The notes below the pieces were generated by a model. It made no database searches and was not told the origin of the DNA. It was given only the letters and a program-made list of their open reading frames with translations. A DNA stretch of 64,000 nt from Morella rubra (taxonomy: Eukaryota > Streptophyta > Magnoliopsida > Fagales > Myricaceae). This document shows, piece by piece, positions 1 through 11,407 of the stretch; positions within the stretch are counted from its first letter, which is position 1, and each line of letters opens with the position of its first letter. A program made the translations under genes and the position numbers. The stretch is taken from positions 12,163,769-12,227,768 of the forward strand of contig CM025854.1 of the NCBI GenBank assembly GCA_003952965.2, given 5' to 3'.

Positions 1-640
1 AGCCACATTTGTCTTTTACCTTTTTAGTTGCACCAAAAACTAAAGGGAACATAATTTATTTATTTTCTGTCAACCCCATCTAGTAGCATTTATCTATATA
101 TATTCCGACATCTCATAAATTAACTCGATAAGGCTAGTTTTTTGGTCCTTTAAATTATTCCCTCCCATAGCCTAAAAATAAACAAATTTACTAGGCAAGT
201 TTTCGTTTGTTCAGAATTGTAATGCACTGTAGGCTTCTGTAGCATCAGTGAGTGAGTAATCATTTCTTCAGAATTTTATATGAGTTGTGAATATTTTCTT
301 CAGGAAACCACGTTCACCAAGCTTTCATTGTTTGGAACTCAAAGGACAGTCTCTAAACACATTGAAATCCTTTTCCTCCCACAGGCACACAGGGCTTAGC
401 TAGCTGACTTCTTCTACTGGCTGCCATCACGACTTGCGAAGTTCAGGATGAATAAATAATCAAACTTGTAGTCTCTCCTGCTGTCTAATTTAGCAATCAT
501 GTACTCTGTTCCTCTTAGATGAAAAGGGTCCAATTAGTACTTGTCTCGTGATTAATGAACTCTGAGTCTTTAATAAACGTTGATAATTAATTGGACGTAG
601 TGTAGCCCAAAGCATCATGCAAAATAAAGGCCTATAGACG
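1..640 (+). pseudogene. 3' end of an LRR-RLK copy (body lies before the window)
   Basis: The sequence matches the last intron and 3' flank of the two long RLK copies at 9,670-10,200 and 34,637-35,160. A pyrimidine tract and CAG acceptor at about 371-384 are followed by the short terminal exon, which in the other copies encodes Ser-Thr-Gln-Gly-stop. Here an extra T turns the expected TAG into TTAG, so the stop is lost. AATAAA-type signals follow near 450. No kinase sequence remains inside the window. This is the first of about nine RLK relics and shows that the cluster continues to the left. Confidence 0.75.
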
Positions 641-779
641 CTCGAGAAGACAATAATTGAGCAGTGCAGAGCTCAGCCTGCCTTTTTTGGGGAAAAGCAT
701 TCTTTTGGTATAGATAAATCTTATATCCTTGCCTTTTTTTTCCTCTAGCCAACTATTTTCTTACCTATATATATAATCA

Positions 780-1440
780 CAACTAGCAGTGCTTTTCATA
801 GAAAAATGCTAGAGGGCCAGGAACAAACTTATGGGTCACGAGGCCCACCTAATGAAGAGCTATGAGGCCCTCAGCAAATCCCTGAGGCCCACCGGGGCAT
901 AAAAGCCCAACCAGACAAAGCCGCCTATGCAAGCATAGAGGCGATCCAGAGGCACATATCAAGCGGCCCAAAACAGGATCCAACAATCGAACTTGTAATC
1001 TCTCGTGCTGTTTCCTATGGCAGTCACGAACTGCATTCCTCTTAGATCAAGTGTAGTGTCCAAGTCTCTTGATTAATGAATTCTTTCTCTAATTATAAAT
1101 TGTTGATTGGACGTATTATAGCAACATTTCAATTGGCTGTGTTTTTTTTTAACTTATAATTTGATTTTCTATGTGTTGTACCCTGTGGGAAACAATATGC
1201 TCTGGTCTCATCACAGTTCAGGTCGTGTGTCTAGGTGCACCTTAGTGATTAGTCCATTGATAGGCTTCAAAATAATTCCAAATTTACATTTTTTTTTCCC
1301 TTTAAGTTTAGCTAAACAGAAAGATAATAGACCCTCTTGCACGTTGCAATCATGGTTCCAAAAATCTTCTTCAATTTTTATTAAGTAATGAACAATTGTG
1401 TGAACTTTCTAACCTGCTTACTTAGAATCAACAGGCTTAA
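780..1440. repeat. Dispersed repeat R1, copy 1
   Basis: About 650 bp, closely similar to 18,000-18,690 and 20,940-21,620. It starts in an AT-rich stretch, contains several GGCCCA-type motifs and one 108-bp monomer (near 1,150-1,230), and ends in T-rich sequence. The short open frame at 1,161-1,388 recurs in the other copies with changes that show no codon constraint, so it is not called as a gene. The GGCCCA-rich part could be an old LTR fragment, but no ends are recognisable. Confidence 0.7.
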
Positions 1441-2160
1441 TTGTTTTTTGTCTAAGCAATTGGGACAATCTTGGGGAACTTTCCTCTGGAAATCCTCTTC
1501 CCACAAGTCTACAAATATATGAAAGTGGACGCTGTGACCCAGCTTTAGATGGGACGCTATCGAGGAGAGAATTTTACTCAGAGGAAACGAACATTATATA
1601 TATTAATTCATAATCAAAGCTGTCAAGAAAAGTTGGTCTGTATTATAATTTAAAGTTAAATGAATCATGACGCTGAAGAAAAAAACTAAATGGCTTAATT
1701 CCAATGTTCCTCGTTTTGCTTAGTGTGCCATATCTGATCTGCTTGACCTTCCGTTCAAATCTGGAGGCTCTGCTGCTTTAAGTTTATAATCACTCCCATC
1801 ATAGCGATTCCATGTGCATTGATAGATGATCAATCATCAGCAGCCTGAGCCTCTTTTATGTCAATTGGACTGAGTACTGCTGATGGAGAGTGGTGGAGTC
1901 AAATTAAGTCTTTCAAGAAGAACATTTTTAGAAGTTCTTAAGCGAAAAGTTGTAATAACAGAGAGTACTGTCTTGAAGAAAAATAAATGAAATAAAAGAA
2001 ATCAGGTTAATGCTCGATTTGCTTAAAAGAGGACTATCAATTCTCCTTTGAATTTGATTTTTTTCTAGCGTATAATTTGGTTTTCCATTTGTGCCGTGGG
2101 AAACACAAGAAGCTATAGTCTCAACACAACTCACCCCAAACGCGTCTCATGTTTTAGCCT
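1441..2160. other. Non-genic; patchwork of local repeats
   Basis: No gene is seen. Positions 1,660-1,810 recur at 3,925-4,050 and in part at 61,030-61,115. Positions 1,880-2,000 recur at 62,190-62,300. A 108-bp monomer lies at about 2,060-2,150. The stretch is assembled from the same pieces as the RLK flanks. Confidence 0.55.
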
Positions 2161-2909
2161 TGGGAAGAGATCGTCACTGCCAAGGCCCAACATCAAAGGG
2201 AATAGTTAGGAAGGAAGAGGGCGAGATGAGAAGAGATGGGCTAAGGCCCATCTTGGCATTAGCAAGCCCACAATAATGGGCTAAGGCCCCATTATGGTAG
2301 GTCACATCCAAGTTGCCAGAGAAGCATACAAAAAATATTATTCATCTTATTCCCTGACAGAGACAATAACGTGGGGAATAATATTGGAACGCTTAATAAA
2401 TGCGAGGCAGAAAGAGCCCAGGACGCTACCGTACGTCACCCTTTGACCAATGGAAAAAAAGGAAAGGAAGGAAGGCCCATGCCCAGGAGAAAGGAAGGGG
2501 GATATATGGAAATGGAAAACGGAGAAAGGGGATAAGTTCTTATTCCCTAAGAAAAAGAAGAGATTCAATAAGAGAGAGATATACAGAAAAATGGTGACTA
2601 ACAAAAGCATTAAAGATATTCCCCTACAGGGGGATCTCGTGTCCTAGTTCATTTTTTTTACTTGTAGAAAGAAGGAAGAAGTGGACCAGCCTTTCAACCC
2701 GTCGCAAGCGCTGGATCTCTGGCTCAGTTCTCTCGAGTTCTCAGCCTAGTGGACTTTGTGATAAGTTAGCTAAATTTGGCTTCATCAGTTGAAATGAGCA
2801 ACAATATAATTGACCTATGTGGCAAAATTTTACCAATCTATTTAGGGCACATAAAGGTGAATTTGAGTACTCTTAAATAATATTGGTCACATAATTTAAG
2901 AGCAAAATT
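2161..2909. other. Unassigned purine-rich segment
   Basis: Single copy within the window. It is rich in A and G on the plus strand between 2,400 and 2,600, with GGCCCA motifs near 2,180-2,290. The overlapping small open frames here have low-complexity Lys/Arg/Gly translations and no recognisable domain. It may be an LTR or other repeat remnant, but no termini, primer site or polypurine tract could be placed. Confidence 0.4.
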
Positions 2910-3094
2910 GGTGTTTGAGCGTTAAAATTTTGGCATATGAGAGTTTGTGAAAAAGTGAAGATAGTTTATGAGAGTTAAGTGAAAAAGTGAAAAGAGAAAA
3001 GATTTAAATGAATATTATAATGAAAAATAATAATTTGACAGAGGAGAGAGATTATTTTATAGTTTTTTATTTGTGCACAAAATTTTGAGTGCCA
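2910..3094. mobile_element. MITE, family M1 (copy 1)
   Basis: An AT-rich element of about 185 bp. Its left end starts GGTGTTTGAGCGTTAAAATTTT. The reverse complement of its right end starts GGCACTCAAAATTTT, giving imperfect terminal inverted repeats. The interior matches the opposite strand of the element at 13,309-13,528, including runs of short CACTTTTTC words. The target-site duplication is not clear. No coding capacity. Confidence 0.5.
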
Positions 3095-3489
3095 CCACAC
3101 TATATTCCAATAGATTTCCACATGATCTATTAGTGATCTAATCTGATGGAGCTACTCCTAGACAGCTGAACAGATTGGCATTTGGAATGTAAGCAATTTC
3201 TCTTCCGGAGTATCAAAATACGCATTCTAATTCTGTCTTTAAATGGCTTGGCCCCAAACAGGTTGTAATACAGTATACAGTATACAGAACCTCCAAGTTG
3301 TAATGGAATCAATGGAAAGAAAATCAAGTGGCGTGGATGCTGGCCATAGGTTTTTGCTCCCCGCGTGAGAAAAATAGGGGAACCACTAGTGTGTGGGACA
3401 TATGACAAAGCTGCAAGCTCTGGTGGAGAGTGGTGGAGTCAACATCGTCTAAGAAACAATCTCTAGAATGAACAAAAGACTCGTATATA

Positions 3490-3625
3490 TGTGTTTGTTC
3501 TCTTTGAAATAATCAACCAGACCCAGTCCTTTGCTGTATGACTTCGAACAGCACAAAAACTCTGTATTAGCATCACCGTATCTGGTTGTAAAGTTTGCGG
3601 TTTCTTCAGCCTTATTGCTAAGGAT
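3490..3625 (+). pseudogene. RLK 5' leader stub, start codon lost
   Basis: Positions 3,520-3,620 match the leader seen at 4,830-4,900 and 60,295-60,370. They run into the conserved TTTCTTCAGCCTTATTG that immediately precedes the RLK start codon in copies A and B. The match stops exactly there and unrelated sequence follows, so neither ATG nor coding sequence remains. The stretch just after (3,615-3,700) recurs at 60,945-61,025. Confidence 0.6.
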
Positions 3626-4440
3626 CTTCAGTGCTTAATAAGTCAATATTTTCCTTCCAACGTTTTGCGGGTGGTGCTGGTGCTGGTGCTGGTGGGGTGG
3701 GGGAGAGGGCCAGTAAAAAATGATTACTCCATTCTTTCTCTCTCGTTTTTCCGGTACAAACCAAGCATGTATACCCGCTGCAATTGAAGGATAATTAAGT
3801 GCTGCACAATCAAAATCTATGAAGTAATCCGAACCGTACAATGTTGGCAAGTTTTCTCTTGAAATCGACTTTCCAGGACTACACTTAATTTAAGTTGGTC
3901 TGCATTATAATCTAAAGTCACATGAATCATGACGCTAAAGAAAAAAACTACTTGACCTTTCAATGTTCCGCGTTTGCTCTGTGCCATTCTGATACCCTCC
4001 ATTCAATTCTGGAGGCTCCACTACTTTAATTTAGATTCACTAGCATCATAGCGATTCCGAAATACATTGACAGAGCAACCTCAATTTTTATGTCATTTGG
4101 ACTGCTGATGGAGAGGGGCGGCGACAATGTCTTCGGAGAAAAACGTTTCAGAAAGGAAATATCGAGTAAAATGAAGACCGATGCATGTTTGGTCACTTTC
4201 CAATTGCCAATTGCCACTTTCCATGGTGTCATGTGATAAGATCTCCAAGTCTTTCGTGCTTCTTTATTTTATTAATCAATATATCCATGGAGTGTAAGTG
4301 TGTTAGTAAGCAGCTCAGTACATGTATGTGCTTCTTCTTGAGCTGCTGAACAGCTAAACTAGCTTCACTTTTGACGAATACACCCACCTGGCACCAGTAT
4401 ATATATGTGTTAGTACCAACTGTAAACAAACTATCAACCA
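3626..4440. other. Non-genic; RLK flank repeats and a GGTGCT microsatellite
   Basis: A short GGTGCT tandem lies at about 3,670-3,696. Positions 3,890-4,060 repeat the segment at 1,640-1,810. No open frame here has a recognisable product. Confidence 0.5.
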
Positions 4441-4481
4441 ACTCTTGAGAACAAATTTATTACGTTTCTTCAGCCATATGC

Positions 4482-4646
4482 ATGGGGCTTTCCTCCTCTC
4501 TTTGCATCCAAGCTTTTGTTTTTCTCTGCTGCTTTGGCTTGTCTATCACTTCTGTAGTTGGCGGTGGAAAGAAGACAGACCGATTAGCCTTGCTTGACTT
4601 CAAGGTCAAGATAACACTGGAAAATGTAATAGATCATGGAAAATGA
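4482..4646 (+). pseudogene. 5' stub of LRR-RLK: signal peptide and start of LRRNT
   Basis: A 54-codon open frame whose start aligns with the starts of copies A and B. It opens MGLSSSLCIQAFVFLC, a hydrophobic signal peptide, followed by the family's DRLALLDFKVKIT motif at the beginning of the leucine-rich-repeat N-terminal cap. Similarity to the RLK ends at about 4,620, and an unrelated tail reaches a TGA at 4,644. Everything after the cap is missing. It is too short to yield a receptor and is a truncated duplicate. The usual TTTCTTCAGCC leader word stands just upstream at about 4,465. Confidence 0.8.
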
Positions 4647-4829
4647 CGTGGCCATTGGTTTTGGTCACCGCGTGAGAAAAATTGGGGAACCACTAGTGTA
4701 TGGGACTGTGGTGCATTGACAAAGCAGCCTCTTTTCCGTCATCATTAGGACCGTGGTGGAATCAACTTTGTCTAAGAAACAATCATTAGAAAGAAGCCAT
4801 GCTCAATGATACCGCGCTGATTCAACCAG

Positions 4830-5169
4830 ACCCAGTCCTTTGCTGTATGACTTTGAATAGCACAAAAGACTCTGCATTAGCATCACCGTATCTCTTCTAT
4901 TTAGATGTTGTTCGGTTTTTTTAATTTTTAAGAATTTTTTGAATTATGAAAATATACAAATCGAACATATTTTTTAATATTACTTAAAAATAACTACAGC
5001 ACGTATACCAATAAAGTTAATATCACTTAAAAATTCTCAAAATAAAAAAATTTTCACAATACACACTAACCGAACATCTTCTTAATTCTTGTTCTAAGTT
5101 TGCCTTTCTTGAGCTTCTTCGGTACTAGAACACCGTTTCTTCAGCCTTATTGTAACGGAGCTTTCTCAA
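4830..5169 (+). pseudogene. RLK leader and first codons with ATG changed to ACG
   Basis: The RLK leader runs to the usual start site, but the start codon at 5,055-5,157 region, precisely 5,155-5,157, reads ACG. The next codons (GAG CTT TCT CAA) still match copy A (GGG CTT TCT CAA). Homology stops after the fifth codon, exactly where block A begins. The leader is interrupted by a MITE-like insertion at 4,904-5,078. The same leader at 60,365 lacks it and supplies the empty site. Confidence 0.7.
4904..5078. mobile_element. Small TIR element (MITE) inside an RLK leader
   Basis: About 175 bp, AT-rich. The left end is GATGTTGTTCGGTT and the right end reads AACCGAACATC, which is inverted. The homologous leader at 60,365-60,390 runs straight through without it. 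The flanks suggest a TTA-type duplication, though the right copy is imperfect. No coding capacity; Tourist-like or hAT-derived. Confidence 0.6.
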
Positions 5170-5467
5170 CAAACAAACATAAACTTGACTTGAGAGTTTT
5201 TTATTAATTAAATAAAAATAAATTCAAAGCTTAATTACTTATACAGTCCTTATAGTATTGACACAAATCAGTCTCTAGAGTACAACTTTGAACAAGATGG
5301 TCCTCGTGCTCCCTTTTTTTAGACATACAAGTCTTTTTGTCCATCAAAAGTTAGCCCACTAACGAGGACATGGTCCAAGTTAGGCTATCCGACTCCGAAA
5401 ATAGACATCTCAACCTCTAACTCATGTCAATCTTCCGTTAGTTGGCTAATTTTTTATGGACAAAATT

Positions 5468-5686
5468 GCCTCTATTAATAAAAATAGATTACAAAGACTG
5501 TCCTGTTCAAAATTGTATCCCATAGATCACTAATTTATTAAAAGTGAGTATCACAAAAACTATAGCAGTAATTAAGGGCCTCTATTAATAAAAAATAGAT
5601 TACATAAACTGTCTCGTTCAAAGTTGTATCCCATAGATCACTAATTTATTAAAAGTGAGTATCACAAAAACTGTAGCCTAAATTTA
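5468..5686. repeat. 110-bp tandem duplication (two units)
   Basis: Units start at 5,468 and 5,578, each beginning GCCTCTATTAATAAAAA and ending in a CACAAAAACT-G/A-TAGC word. Block B has one unit, so the duplication arose in block A after the blocks separated, or collapsed in B. Confidence 0.75.
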
Positions 5687-5774
5687 AACAAAAACTTAGC
5701 CTCTGTTATTAAACAAGCTTTACTAGTATCTTTTATAAATTTATTTATGACTTCACTTGTAGAATTTCGAAATA

Positions 5775-5895
5775 TCAGGGCAATTCGCAGCAGTTTCCAA
5801 TTAGGATGATGTCCAGAGACCACAGCACGAGGGGCAGGCATAAATGCCAACTGTTGCCGATCTGTCGCCGCTGCAATCGGCTGAATCCTACTTCC
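5775..5895 (-). other. Possible PRMT3 C-terminal exon fragment upstream of RLK copy A
   Basis: On the minus strand one frame reads a short SGDRSATVG-type motif, resembling SGDRSAAVG in the PRMT3-like C-terminal segment at about 39,140-39,180. The same stretch is kept upstream of RLK copy B at 30,770-30,880. Longer minus-strand frames of 96-127 codons overlap here in both blocks, but none looks like a complete domain. The call rests on about 30 aligned bases and is tentative. Confidence 0.25.
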
Positions 5896-5989
5896 TCTAG
5901 AAGGTGGGCCTGCGGGATGTTTGTGACCAATGCGTTTGGTTTTGGCATTGGCATGTATATGGGAACCAAGAGACAACCTCCATAACATG

Positions 5990-5999
5990 ACGACGTCGT
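5990..5999. promoter_or_regulatory. Conserved ACGACGTCGT palindrome upstream of RLK copy A
   Basis: A perfect 10-bp palindrome with a GACGTC core, the kind bound by plant bZIP factors. It sits about 425 bp before the start codon. It is kept at 30,972-30,981 (copy B) and 62,406-62,415 (relic), together with a downstream TTTTAAATAGAAC word that could act as a TATA element. Promoter activity is inferred only. Confidence 0.4.
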
Positions 6000-6422
6000 T
6001 CTGCATCCATTCGGCACACTTTTAAATAGAACCACCAAAATATTTTGCAGACCGTTATTGCACAACGATTGAAACAGCCGTTATAGCCGCCAGGCATCCG
6101 TCATTTGTCTTCATGCATATTCTATAAACAATCACTAGCATCATATTTTGCAGGGCCCCATCGACCGTGTCGGTCGGTCAAGAAAGAAAGGATTGACAGG
6201 AGACTAACTATGATCAGTGTTCTATAACTCGGTTTTCTATGATCATGATGCCGTTGAAAACGATTAGGCTCTATTGGCTTAATTTTCCTTCACATCAGCA
6301 TCCCAGAATACATCAGTCTTGCAATTTTTCCATTGAGCTAAACCTCGCTCAGCATCCAGTATACAAGTTTACTTTCTTGAGCTCCTTCAGTACTAGAACG
6401 CCGTTTCTTCAGCCTTATTGTA

Positions 6423-9400
6423 ATGGGGCTTTCTCAACTTACTTTAGCTCCGTGTGCATCCCGGTCTCTTTGTATCCAAGCTTTTGTTTTCCTCTGCTAC
6501 TTTGGCTTGTTCATCACCTTTGTGGTTGGTGGAGGGAATGAGACCGATAGATTGGCCTTGCTCGACTTCAAGTCCAAGATAACTCACGACCCAATGGGGG
6601 TTATGAGCTCCTGGAATGATAGCCTCCACTTTTGCCAGTGGCAAGGGGTTACATGTGGTCGCCGACATCAGAGGGTCACGAGGCTGGACCTGCACCCAAA
6701 ATCTGGGAGGCTCCATATCACCACACGTTGGAAATTTGAGTTTCCTGAGGGACTATACCTGTTCAACAACAGCTTTACAGATATAATCCCTCCAGAAGTT
6801 GGACGTTTGCGTAGACTACAAGATTTACAATTGACAACAACAGTATCAGCGGCCAAATTCCGAGCAATATATCCGGTTGCACCAACCTTATCCGCATTGG
6901 TCTTGACATAATCATCTGTTTGGAAAAATCCCAGCACAACTTGCCCTCTTGTCCAAACTCCGAGAATTTAATCCGCAAAAACAATCTCACAGGAAGTATC
7001 CCACCCTTCTTCGGAAACTTGTCGTTTCTTGAAATATTCATGTTATTTATAATAATTTGGGGGGAAGCATTCCTGATTCTTTTGGCCAGCTGACAAAACT
7101 CAGAGTTTTTGGAGTGGATTCAAACAGGTTGTCTGGCACAATCCCTTCAGCGATGTTTAATCTATCTTCCATCGAAATCTTTGGTGTAACTAACCATATA
7201 AAAGGGAGTCTTCCTTGGGACTTGGGCATCACTCTACCAAATCTGCAATTCTTTTCGATTGGGGATAATCAGTTTACAGGATCTATCCCAGTTTCAATAT
7301 CTAATGCGTCTAATCTATATTCTCTCGAATTTCCACTAAACAAACTAACTGGAAAAGTTCCTTCTTTGGAAATGTTGCAGAGACTGGAGTTCTTTTTAAT
7401 TGGTGACAACTTTCTTGGAAATGGTGGGGGAGATGATCTCAGATTTCTTTGCTCTCTGAAGAATGCCTCGAATCTAAGGGAATGATTATAGCTATCAATA
7501 ACCTTGGTGGAGTTCTACCAGATTGCATCAGCAACTTCTCAACGACTCTTAGAACATTGGATTTGGAGCAAAATAAGATATTTGGCAGCATTCCACCTGG
7601 TTTGGAAAATCTCATCAACTTGGAGTCCCTATCGGCTAGAGACAATAGATTATCAGGTCATATTCCCCTCGAAATTGAAAATCTTTCGAAATTACAATAT
7701 TTGGATTTATCTGGAAACAATTTCTCAGGGAACATTCCACCTTCTTTGGGAAATTTAAAACTTTTGTCAAAGTTGTTTTTAGGAGGGAATAACCTTTCTG
7801 GCGTAATCCCTTCAAGCCTGGCCGAGTGTCGAAATTTGTGGGTTTTGAGTCTTTCTGTAACAACCTCAGAGGTTCTTTACCCCCAGAACTGATTGGTCTC
7901 TCATTCTCACCCATTTATATCGACTTGTCTGCAAACCAATTCACTGGTGTCCTCCCCATGGAAATAGGAAACTGGAAAAATCTTCAATATTTCGATATTT
8001 CTCAAAACATGATGTCCGGTAAAATTCCAGCAACTCTTGGCAAGTGTGTAACACTACAATTCTTGCCATGACAAGAAACTCCTTTGAAGGACCCATTCCT
8101 TCATCTTTGGAAACACTACGAGGTATTGAACTTTTAGATCTTTCTAACAACAATTTGTCAGGCGCAGTTCCAAAGTTCTTGGAAAATTTCAAGTTCTTGC
8201 AGCTTCTGAATCTCTCTTACAACCATTTTGAGGGTGAAGTACCAACACAAGGAGTTTTCAAGAATACAAGTGCGACCTCGATTAAGGGAAACAGTGAGCT
8301 CTGCGGAGGCATGCCTGAGTTTCAGCTTCCTAAATGCGAATACAAGAAATCCAAGAAGAGGCCGAAGTTGACGCTTGCGTTAAAGTTGACGATCTCTGCA
8401 CTTTCTGGGCTTCTCGGAATAGCTTTGATTGTGTCATTTCTGCTGGTTTATTTACAAAAGAAAAGAAAAGAAAATACTTCAAGTAATTTAGGGAATTTTC
8501 TTCTGAATGTATCTTACCAAAGTCTCTGAAGGCTACCGATGGGTTCTCCTCAACTAATTTAATTGGCGAGGGTAGCTTTGGATCCGTGTACAAAGGAATT
8601 CTTCATGATCACGGGGCACTTTTGGTTGCTGTCAAAGTAATCAACCTTTCACACCATGGAGCCTCGAAGAGTTTTCTTGCTGAATGTGAGGCATTGAAAA
8701 ACATAAGACACCGGAATCTTGTGAAGGTTTTAACGCGTGTTCAGGTGCTGACTATCAAGATCGGGATTTCAAGGCTCTGGTATACGAGTTCATGGTAAAT
8801 GGCAACCTAGATGAGTGGTTGCATTCAACTCCAAGAACAAATGAAGCTCCCAAGAACAGAGGAATTTGAGTCTTATCCAAAGGATGAATATCGCCATTGA
8901 TGTTGCCAATGCATTGGAGTATCTTCACCATGATTGCGAAACAACGATTGTCCACTGCGACCTCAAGCCTAGCAATATTCTTCTGGATGACGAAATGACT
9001 GCACGGGTCGGTGACTTTGGCTTGGCACGGTTCCTTCTTAAGCAAACCCAAGATTTTTCTACTAATCAATCGAGCTCCATAGGAGTAAGAGGAACAATGG
9101 GTTATGCTGCTCCAGGTGAAAATCTTCAATTTCTCATTCACTACAATTTAATTTGGTTGCTTTTCTTTTCCATTAGAACGTGTGAGATGAAATTTATCCT
9201 TTTGATTAATTACAAAAACACTGACCATATTACAATTATCTGTTATATGCCCATGTAGAGTACGGTTTAGGAAACGAGGTGTCGACGTATGGCGATGTCT
9301 ACAGTTACGGCGTACTCTTGCTGGAGATGTTCACCGGAAGAAAGCCCACCGATAATATGTTCAAGGATGGGTTTACCCTTCATGACTTTGCCAAAGCGGT

Positions 9401-9956
9401 TTGCAAGAACAAGTGACTGACATTTTGGATCCTGTTCTACTTTCAGAAGGAGAAAATGGGAAAACAGGAAGAAATCATGTGCCCAATCAAAGTCAAGAAG
9501 AAGTCCCAAAATCAGAGAATGCCTGAGTTTGCTACTGGGAGTTGGAGTGGCTTGTTCCGTGGAAATTCCAAGGAAAGGATGAATATGGGTGACGTTGTGA
9601 CTGAGTTGCATTCGATTCGACGGAAACTTCTTGGAACAAATACAAACAGAGATGCACTTCCAAGTACAAGTAAGTCTTCTTTGTCTTTTAAAACTTTAAT
9701 TGCACCAAAAACTAAATGGTACATAATTTATTTATTTTGTGTGAAACCCGTCTTGTAGCATTTATCTAAACATTTTCCCAAAAATTAAACAAATTTACAG
9801 GCAAGTTTTGGTTGTTCACGATTCTAATGCACTGTAACATTAGTTGTTGAGTAATAATTCTACGGAATTTCAAATGAGCTTTCATTGTTTGAAACCCAAA
9901 AGGGCAGTCTCTAAACACATTGAAATTATTTTGCTTCCACAGGCACTCAAGGCTAG
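6423..9956 (+). pseudogene. LRR-XII receptor-like kinase, copy A (frameshifted)
   Basis: Related to the EFR/Xa21/At3g47570 family of plasma-membrane pattern receptors. In order it has a signal peptide (MGLSQLTLAPCAS onwards), LRRNT motif DRLALLDFKSK near 6,545, about 20 leucine-rich repeats (to ~8,270), a transmembrane segment near 8,390-8,450, and a kinase domain from 8,565 with [18 protein letters not shown] (~8,955) and DFGLAR (~9,012). HCD instead of HRD marks a non-RD kinase, typical of immune receptors. A phase-1 intron with GT-AG ends spans 9,116-9,258, splitting the Glu of APEYG. A second intron, 9,670-9,942, precedes a terminal STQG-stop exon. At least ten lesions break the frame, near 6,697, 6,835, 6,910, 7,485, 7,853, 8,060, 8,527 (TGA), 8,735, 8,855 and 9,400. 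The start was chosen because copy B and the stubs share it. Confidence 0.9.
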
Positions 9957-10500
9957 CTGTTGACTTCTTCTGCAGGCTGCCATCACGACTTGCGAAGTTT
10001 CGAGATGAATAAATAATCGAACTTGTAGTTTGTCTTTCTGTCTTATTTAGCAGTCATGTACTCTATTCCTCTTAGATGAAAGTGTCCAAGTCTCTTGATT
10101 AATGAACTTTGTCTTTAATAAACAGTTGATTGGACATAATGTAGCCCAAAGCATCATGCAATATAAAAGCCTACAAATTCGAGAAGACAATCAAACATTG
10201 AATTGTAAAAGCCATTGAGATACACTCTTGGCAATATCAATTACCAAGGATTTTCCTAAGCTAGTAAGAGGATTACTGAGCCTTCACTCAAGTAGTAACC
10301 TTGCCCGAGGGGAGGGGAAGGTCCTGGAATTAATTACGAATGATTTTCCTAACAATTGCCTTGGAAAAAAAACAGCTATTCGGAAGAACATAAAATTTAA
10401 GCAAGAATAAATTGATGATTACAACACTAATCCACATAGGGTGCCGAGATAGAACTTGTCGATTCCACGGGTTTCCTCAGCTTTTGATCCATTAGAAATG
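9957..10500. other. RLK 3' flank merging into PRMT3 3' flank
   Basis: Holds the RLK 3' UTR with an AATAAA-type signal near 10,005, then sequence repeated after every RLK 3' end (18,690-19,150, 21,640-22,150, 34,925-35,460, 38,570-39,020, 61,740-62,020). The last part, 10,430-10,500, matches the sequence immediately beyond the PRMT3-like C-terminal exon at 38,940-39,030. The two genes were therefore originally convergent. The small plus-strand frames here are not conserved as protein. Confidence 0.65.
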
Positions 10501-10751
10501 TTTTTTGGACTCCAAATCTTTTGATACTTGATCTTGGCAAGATATCCTTGTCTCTTTTAAACACTCTTCAACTTTATCGTATCTTTTAAACACTCTACAA
10601 CCTTATCTGCTTGAAGAGACTCTTATTATCCTCTTGCACTTAAATAAAAAAATTTATCCAATAATATTGGATAGAAAATTACACTCAAATTAAACTTAAA
10701 TTTGACAGGAAATTTTGTCAACATTCAAAACACTAACAAACACATAAACTG

Positions 10752-10834
10752 TCATTTCTTTGCAGAACCTGCTGGTAAATCCAGTATCAAACAACAAGAC
10801 AACCCCACAACACTGTTTTTTGGGACTCCAAATC
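10752..10834 (-). pseudogene. PRMT3 exon fragment, copy 1
   Basis: On the minus strand this encodes a DLESQKT..-G-VVL-FDTGFTSRFC segment, the family's conserved GVVLWFDTGF stretch. Here the Trp is replaced by Leu. The upstream and downstream exons are missing. It lies beyond the RLK copy A 3' flank. Confidence 0.7.
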
Positions 10835-11234
10835 TTTTGATACTAGATCTTGGCAAGACAGAAAGTACTCAAATCCATTAATGAAAATTATTTAAGCCAC
10901 GATTATTTGGGACAACAAGGTTCTTCCTTAAATCTTACTAATAATCCTAACATGAGATCACCGAATTTTTTATAACCTTTTGAGTATTTATGACCTCATA
11001 TTCTTTCACTAATGAAATTTTAGAGCTTCATGTTTTTGTTTTCCCTCGGAGTTGCTTCGCTGGCAGATTCACACTAATTGCTTCCAGAGGTTTGTATAAC
11101 AGAAGGTAGGAAAAAAGAATTCTTAAATATCAAATTGATTAGGGAGGAATTGTCTGTGGAATCTTGGAAATTCCAACTTCCAGGAAAAAAGGGAAGCCAA
11201 GCCAGATAGCAGAGGTACAGACTCACTTGAATTA

Positions 11235-11407
11235 GGGGGCGTTTGTTTGCTTAATTTTTTGGAGGCCCAAAATTTCTACCACATTAAACACATTTCACAA
11301 ATCCCAATAAACTTCACATTTTTTCACATACACTTCACACTTTTCACAAACACCAATAAACTTCAACATTCAAAAGATTCTCAAAATTTTGGTAAACAAA
11401 CGCCCCG
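11235..11407. mobile_element. Tourist-like MITE (PIF/Harbinger type), TSD TTA
   Basis: 173 bp. The left end is GGGGGCGTTTGTTT and the right end AAACAAACGCCCCG, an almost perfect inverted repeat, flanked by TTA at 11,232-11,234 and 11,408-11,410. The paralogous sequence at 19,895-19,925 runs through the site without the element. No coding capacity. Confidence 0.85.

Larger units (their letters stand above)
5170..11230. repeat. Segmental duplication block A (partner 29,776-36,480)
   Basis: About 6.1 kb paralogous to block B in the same orientation. It includes the upstream region, the whole LRR-RLK, its 3' flank and a PRMT3 exon fragment. The start is sharp: both blocks begin at a CATCAACAAAC/CTCAACAAAC word followed by CATAAACTT. 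The blocks differ by many small indels, by the MULE-type element at 30,098, by the SINE at 36,067 in B, and by a 110-bp tandem duplication in A. Confidence 0.85.

Noticed and set aside
1161-1388. Small plus-strand frame repeated at 18,369 and 21,293
   Set aside because: It repeats because the DNA repeats. The copies differ by frame-changing indels and the translation has no domain.
2347-2647. Overlapping small frames rich in Lys/Arg/Gly
   Set aside because: Purine-rich low-complexity DNA; no start context, no homology, single copy.
5662-6097. Three overlapping minus-strand frames upstream of both RLK copies, considered as a conserved gene
   Set aside because: Three frames are open at once and no domain is seen. 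Conservation is explained by the block duplication. Only a weak PRMT3-like scrap was kept as a low-confidence feature.
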